From NCBI GenBank assembly GCA_045600205.1, contig JAZRXM010000025.1, forward strand, positions 1 to 18,070: a stretch of 18,070 bases of DNA, written 5' to 3'. Below are positions 14,763 to 18,070 of the stretch, piece after piece. The DNA comes from Firm-04 sp045600205 (GTDB lineage Bacteria; Bacillota; Clostridia; Oscillospirales; Ruminococcaceae). Made by a program: the position numbers and the translations under genes. The notes beneath the pieces were generated by a model. That model was not told where the DNA came from and searched no databases. It saw only the letters and a program-made list of their open reading frames with translations. Within the stretch, counting starts at the first letter, position 1. Each line of letters opens with the position of its first letter.

Positions 14763-15017
14763 CTTCAAATATCACTCAAAGTGAGTAAATACGATCAGAC
14801 GAGGAGCCAAACCGTTCGGATTGTAATAATGCGCACCGTATCTCAGATAGGTGTCATCACCGGTGATCTAAGCAATTTTACCCAACGGAAAAGATATTAG
14901 CGAGATAAAGATAAAACACCCGAACAGTAAGATGTTTTTTCAAAATATAAATCAGGAGATGCAAGTGTGGTAACAGCTTTAGCATAAGGCTTCTTAGTTC
15001 CCTCATACCGTGGTACC
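14763..15017 (-). other. Intergenic stretch with two short peptide-like remnants on the minus strand
   Basis: Two minus-strand frames look protein-like. One is a 48-codon ORF from the ATG at 15043 to the TAA at 14897; it overlaps the end of the CotH gene in another frame and includes KVPRYEGTKKPYAKA. The other is an open 31-codon stretch (14867-14775, including YGAHYYNPNGLAPR) ending in TGA just before the terminator hairpin. Neither has a ribosome site. They may be the decayed tail of a lost minus-strand gene that used the hairpin at 14732-14762. No family was recognised. Confidence 0.35.
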
Positions 15018-16790
15018 TTACCTCTTAATACCTTTATATGCATTCTGTCTGGCAGCAAAAAACCGTTGGATAGACGTCACTTCACCGTTGAATTGATAGT
15101 CTGCCGTGTTTTCATCAAACCAGCCACTCCAGAAGCGCGTCAGCGTTGCAACCGCCGCATCGTGGTATTCTTTCGCAAATGCGTCGATTTGTGCATTCAC
15201 ACGCTCCTTTTCAAAATTCACCGCGATGATCTCCTGCTCCGTTTTCTCATACGCCGCCCGAAATGCCTCGTTTTTCATTGCCGCATTGAACAGCTTTGCA
15301 AGAAAACAATCGCTGCTGCGCAATTTTTCCATAGAATCCTCGGTTGCAAGCACCGTGCCGTATATCCCCGCGCTGTAATCCGTATCAAACATGATAAACC
15401 GCCATTTTCCATCTGCATACGGGTTGTTTTCATCCAATTCCGTACTTTTCCACATCGCCATGTTGCTTTTGCCCCAGTTGTCGTTGTTGATGTAAAGTTC
15501 CGCGCAGACATAATCCATAAAGCTTTGCATATCAATTTGTTCGCAGATATGTTGATATTGTGCTGCATCAGAAAGGTCTGCGGCTGCGATCTCCTCCTGC
15601 AAGGCAAGCCACTCATCGTATGCCGCATCGGGTCCCTCATCCAGTTGCTCTTTTTTTATGATGCACACGTTTTTGTCGGGGACGCCGCAATGCGCCTGCA
15701 CAAATTCTGCGTCAATGCGCTCGGTAATGTCGTACTGACCCCAGAATTCGCCGTTGATGAACAAGATACACGGCTCCATCCCCTGCGTCAGAAACTGACG
15801 GTCTGCTACCAATGTCTGATTCAAACGGTCACGAAAACGCGCAAATTGCGCATCATTGCCGCCGTTTCGAAGCATAAAGCTGTCAAATTCCGTGATGACC
15901 GACCCGTCAGCCTCGCTTTTGACCGCCCCAGCAAACAGGTCGTATTGCAGTTTCGGTGCGCCGTATGCGCTTCTCGCATAAATATTCAGGCTTTTCTGCG
16001 GGCAGGCACGGGATGCGCCTCCGTGCATCCGAATGCCGACATTCTGCGCGGCGGTACATTGTCCGTTTTCAAAGATTTGCAGGGTCGCTTCGCGCTCCCA
16101 ATCTCTCCCCTTTTGCGTATAATTCGCGGGCATCGCGTAAGAGGGCGTTTCGGGGTCGTAATCCGCACTGTTTTGCCAGTCATTATGTGTTTTTCCCAGA
16201 ACGAAGATGCCGCGTTCCTCATCAAAAAGATTCTGCTCATCGGTGACCAGCGAAAATACTTTCATCTGACTGTAAAATGACGCTTTTTCGTCATATCCGA
16301 TGAAATAGGTCTGCGTGACAGGCTCACTGACTTTCCCGTTTGCATCTACGGTGACAACACGCAGGACGGTCGCTTTATCCACGGGAACGCTCGGCGGATA
16401 CGCCACAGAATCATCGCAGTTTGGCGAAATATTCGTGTATGCGCTGAGGTGATTCGGCTCTGCGGAGCGGTCAGCAATGGCAAGCGGCTCGGTGTAGATC
16501 GGACTGGACGCGGTCGGCGTGCTGCCGTCCGTGGTATAGTGCATCTCGCAGCCGTTGTCGGCGGTCAGGGAGAGCGAAAACGGCTCGTCGTAAAAGCCGC
16601 CGCGTACAGAAAATGTAACCCCATTCATCTGAAAAGGGTCGGACGGAACGGCATCATTGACGAAGGTGACAGCGGACACTTCGGTCGGAACGGAAGATTC
16701 TGCGCAGGATCGCGTTTTGCATGAAAGCAGTGTGGTACAACCAAGGCAGAGAAAAGGCAAAATCGCCAATCTGCGTGATTTTATATACAT
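15018..16790 (-). CDS. CotH-kinase-family lipoprotein with chitobiase C-terminal-like domain
   Basis: 590 residues from the ATG at 16790, chosen because AGAAGG (16798-16803) lies 7 bases upstream and the predicted transcript begins near 16827, too close to the alternative ATG at 16820. The N-terminus is a lipoprotein signal with lipobox LLSC at 21-24, so the protein is probably anchored outside the membrane. Residues about 50-110 form a CHB_HEX_C_1-like beta module (MHYTTDGSTPT). The rest is a CotH-type kinase domain: GIRMHGGASR, YINNDNWGKSN (D437 in the catalytic-loop-like motif) and WRFIMFDTDYSAG with D469 and D471 in the metal-binding position. Spore-coat CotH in Bacillus is an atypical protein kinase; extracellular relatives in Clostridia, often in dockerin-rich species, have unknown targets. 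This one carries no dockerin. It has its own promoter and lies tail-to-tail with the LRR-dockerin gene. Kinase activity is inferred from the motifs only. Confidence 0.85.
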   Translation of the reverse strand: MYIKSRRLAILPFLCLGCTTLLSCKTRSCAESSVPTEVSAVTFVNDAVPSDPFQMNGVTFSVRGGFYDEPFSLSLTADNGCEMHYTTDGSTPTASSPIYTEPLAIADRSAEPNHLSAYTNISPNCDDSVAYPPSVPVDKATVLRVVTVDANGKVSEPVTQTYFIGYDEKASFYSQMKVFSLVTDEQNLFDEERGIFVLGKTHNDWQNSADYDPETPSYAMPANYTQKGRDWEREATLQIFENGQCTAAQNVGIRMHGGASRACPQKSLNIYARSAYGAPKLQYDLFAGAVKSEADGSVITEFDSFMLRNGGNDAQFARFRDRLNQTLVADRQFLTQGMEPCILFINGEFWGQYDITERIDAEFVQAHCGVPDKNVCIIKKEQLDEGPDAAYDEWLALQEEIAAADLSDAAQYQHICEQIDMQSFMDYVCAELYINNDNWGKSNMAMWKSTELDENNPYADGKWRFIMFDTDYSAGIYGTVLATEDSMEKLRSSDCFLAKLFNAAMKNEAFRAAYEKTEQEIIAVNFEKERVNAQIDAFAKEYHDAAVATLTRFWSGWFDENTADYQFNGEVTSIQRFFAARQNAYKGIKR

Positions 16791-16833
16791 GATGGAGCCT
16801 TCTTTCCAATGAGAATACAAAAGTTCTGCTCTA

Positions 16834-16862
16834 ATTATATCACATCAGCGTGCCCTTATCAA
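16834..16862 (-). promoter_or_regulatory. Promoter of the CotH-family lipoprotein gene
   Basis: On the minus strand TTGATA (16857-16862) and TATAAT (16834-16839) are 17 bases apart, with TGA before the -10 (extended -10). Transcription would start near 16827, about 37 bases before the ATG at 16790. Confidence 0.8.
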
Positions 16863-16918
16863 GAGGGGTTATCGGCTCGGTTCATCTGCCCTGTGATACG
16901 CATTCTGATTATACTACG

Positions 16919-16933
16919 CGTATTAATTATACG
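16919..16933. promoter_or_regulatory. Palindrome CGTAT-TAATT-ATACG between divergent promoters
   Basis: CGTAT (16919-16923) and ATACG (16929-16933) are inverted around TAATT, and symmetry extends outward with one extra base (ACGC and GGCGT). It lies between the divergent promoters of the CotH gene and the DUF285 gene at 17206, where a shared operator would be expected. It is short and AT-rich, so it may be chance. Confidence 0.3.
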
Positions 16934-16984
16934 GCGTTTGATGAATGTTTCCATAAAAAACAAATTGTAAAGCAAAAAAATAAC

Positions 16985-17013
16985 TTGACAAATAAAAAGC
17001 CATGTGCTATAAT
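16985..17013 (+). promoter_or_regulatory. Consensus extended -10 promoter of the right-edge DUF285 gene
   Basis: TTGACA (16985-16990) and TATAAT (17008-17013) are 17 bases apart, and the -10 reads TGTGCTATAAT. Both boxes match the sigma-A consensus exactly. Transcription would start near 17020, leaving an unusually long leader of about 186 bases before the ATG at 17206. Confidence 0.9.
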
Positions 17014-17054
17014 CTCCGTTGTGAGCGCAAAAATCAGCATCCCAATAAAAACAG

Positions 17055-17120
17055 CCGCTTTATTTTTCAATTAGTTATACCGAAAGCGGAAAATACAATT
17101 CGTATAATTCCGTTGCGGAA
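17055..17120 (+). promoter_or_regulatory. Structured long 5' leader of the right-edge DUF285 gene
   Basis: Two hairpins can form in the leader: CCGCTTT (17055-17061) with AAAGCGG (17083-17089) around 21 bases, and TTCCG (17108-17112) with CGGAA (17116-17120) around 3 bases. No T-run follows either, so they do not look like attenuators, and no known riboswitch class was recognised. They may affect mRNA stability. Confidence 0.3.
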
Positions 17121-17205
17121 CATCCCGTTGACATCATCATACCATTGTGTCCGAACAGTATCGCAACAAATACTGTAAAAATATCATTCAAAAAGGAGTA
17201 TTCAC

Positions 17206-18070
17206 ATGAAAAAGCATCTCAGAACATCCTTCATCGCAGGCGTATGCGCCTTGGCACTCATCGGCGGCAGCACGCTCCCGCTCGTACAAGACCTCCCCCT
17301 GCTTCCGCAATGTTCCATGTCTGCCAGCGCAGCAGGTTCGGTCACCTTTGATCAAGCTACCGGTTGTCTGCTCCTGAGCGGTGCAATTACCAAAAGTGCC
17401 GTGCAGGCATACGCAAACAACACCGCTGTCAAATCGGTCGTCAGCAATCACGCCGTTTTCCCTGCGGATTGCTCGAATATGTTCAAGAATTTCAAGGCTT
17501 CATCCTTTGATCTGGCCACCTCAGACACCAGCAAAGTGACCAATATGCTCGGTATGTTCAGCCAATGCACGAATATGACAAAACTGAAGCTGAATACGAT
17601 CAACACCGGAAATGTTACGAATATGCAGGCAATGTTTGCAATGTGCAACAATCTGACATCCCTCGACCTGAAATGCCTGAACACTGCAAAAGTTACGAAC
17701 ATGACCGGTATGTTTACCGGCTGTTCCAAGCTGACCTCCCTCGACCTGAAAAACTTTGACACCTCAAATGTCACCTCTATGGACTCCATGTTCATGCTGT
17801 GCAGCAACCTGACTTTCCTCAATCTCAGCTCTTTTAAGACTGCAAAAGTCACCAATATGTACGGTATGTTCTATAACTGCACCAAACTGAAAACAATTGT
17901 CACGACTGCTTCGTTCTCCACCGCAAAGGTCACATCTTCCAAGTCCATGTTCTTTAACTGCAATGCACTGGTCGGCGGCAATGGTACCGCATTCAACGGC
18001 ACGACCGATAAAACCTACGCGCGCAATGACAAAACATCGCAAAAAGGCTTCTTTACACAATCCTGCTGCC
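17206..18070 (+). CDS. Secreted DUF285 (BspA-type) repeat protein, truncated by the window edge
   Basis: The frame is open from the ATG at 17206 to the end of the window (288 codons plus one base), so the C-terminus is missing. AAGGAG (17193-17198) is 7 bases upstream. A signal peptide (MKKHLRTSFIAGVCALALIGG, probable cleavage after SASA near residue 42) indicates export. Residues from about 85 to 250 carry one degenerate and six good DUF285 units of about 26 residues (VTNMQAMFAMCNNLTSLDL, VTNMTGMFTGCSKLTSLDL), the same family as the gene at 2818-5400. They are followed by the characteristic DUF285 closing stretch (LVGGNGTAFNGTTDKTYARN, then GFFT). In the dockerin paralogue the repeats are followed by a dockerin, so one may lie beyond the edge, but that is not seen here. 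Repeats here are fewer and use more lysine (NTAKVTNM), so this is a diverged relative rather than a recent copy. Ligand unknown. Confidence 0.88.
   Translation, partial: MKKHLRTSFIAGVCALALIGGSTLPLVQDLPLLPQCSMSASAAGSVTFDQATGCLLLSGAITKSAVQAYANNTAVKSVVSNHAVFPADCSNMFKNFKASSFDLATSDTSKVTNMLGMFSQCTNMTKLKLNTINTGNVTNMQAMFAMCNNLTSLDLKCLNTAKVTNMTGMFTGCSKLTSLDLKNFDTSNVTSMDSMFMLCSNLTFLNLSSFKTAKVTNMYGMFYNCTKLKTIVTTASFSTAKVTSSKSMFFNCNALVGGNGTAFNGTTDKTYARNDKTSQKGFFTQSCC

Noticed and set aside
15066..16280. 404-codon plus-strand frame opposite the CotH-family gene.
   Set aside because: The CotH domain and lipoprotein signal lie on the minus strand; the opposite frame shows no domain and no ribosome site.
16850..17074. 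74-codon plus-strand frame between the CotH gene and the right-edge DUF285 gene.
   Set aside because: It covers two divergent promoters and lacks a ribosome site.

Overview
The window looks like a chromosomal segment of an anaerobic gut or rumen Clostridia bacterium, most like Ruminococcus or a relative in Oscillospiraceae. The reasons are three secreted proteins ending in type I dockerins, BspA-like and DUF285 surface repeats, strong Shine-Dalgarno sites, sigma-A promoters with extended -10 boxes, and an unaccompanied radical SAM peptide-modifying locus. The genus is an inference; no rRNA or housekeeping marker is present. I see no tRNA, rRNA, CRISPR array, intact transposase or plasmid function.

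Layout: 1-502 is AT-rich and gene-free, holding an array of TTATCAA motifs, a palindrome, a terminator-like hairpin and a promoter. 503-2236 (+) encodes a secreted HEISH metallopeptidase-like protein with a dockerin. 2303-2817 is gene-free, with short tandem repeats and possible decayed coding sequence. 2818-5400 (-) encodes a secreted protein of 24 DUF285 repeats plus a dockerin; its promoter overlaps a fossil fragment of an LxxG-heptad membrane protein. 5723-6151 (-) is a small zinc-ribbon membrane protein and 6431-7234 (-) an unknown four-helix membrane protein.

7530-9374 (+) is a two-gene RiPP-type locus: a Nif11-like leader peptide with a GG cleavage site and a 65-residue, five-cysteine core, followed by a radical SAM/SPASM maturase and a terminator. 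No transporter, protease or immunity gene adjoins it. 9550-14643 (+) encodes a 1697-residue secreted protein (BspA-type leucine-rich repeats, Ig-like modules, a hydrophobic glycine-rich segment, a carboxypeptidase-regulatory-like module, a dockerin). 15018-16790 (-) is a CotH-kinase-family lipoprotein. From 17206 a further DUF285 surface protein runs off the right edge.

How they fit: most genes are single transcription units, each with its own promoter. The shared theme is the cell surface: three dockerin proteins could attach to cohesin scaffolds encoded elsewhere, and the LRR/DUF285 proteins are probable adhesion or binding modules. The RiPP pair is the most distinctive system here. Five promoters share a 17-bp spacer and the same extended -10 (TRTGCTATAAT), including those of the RiPP precursor and three repeat-protein genes.
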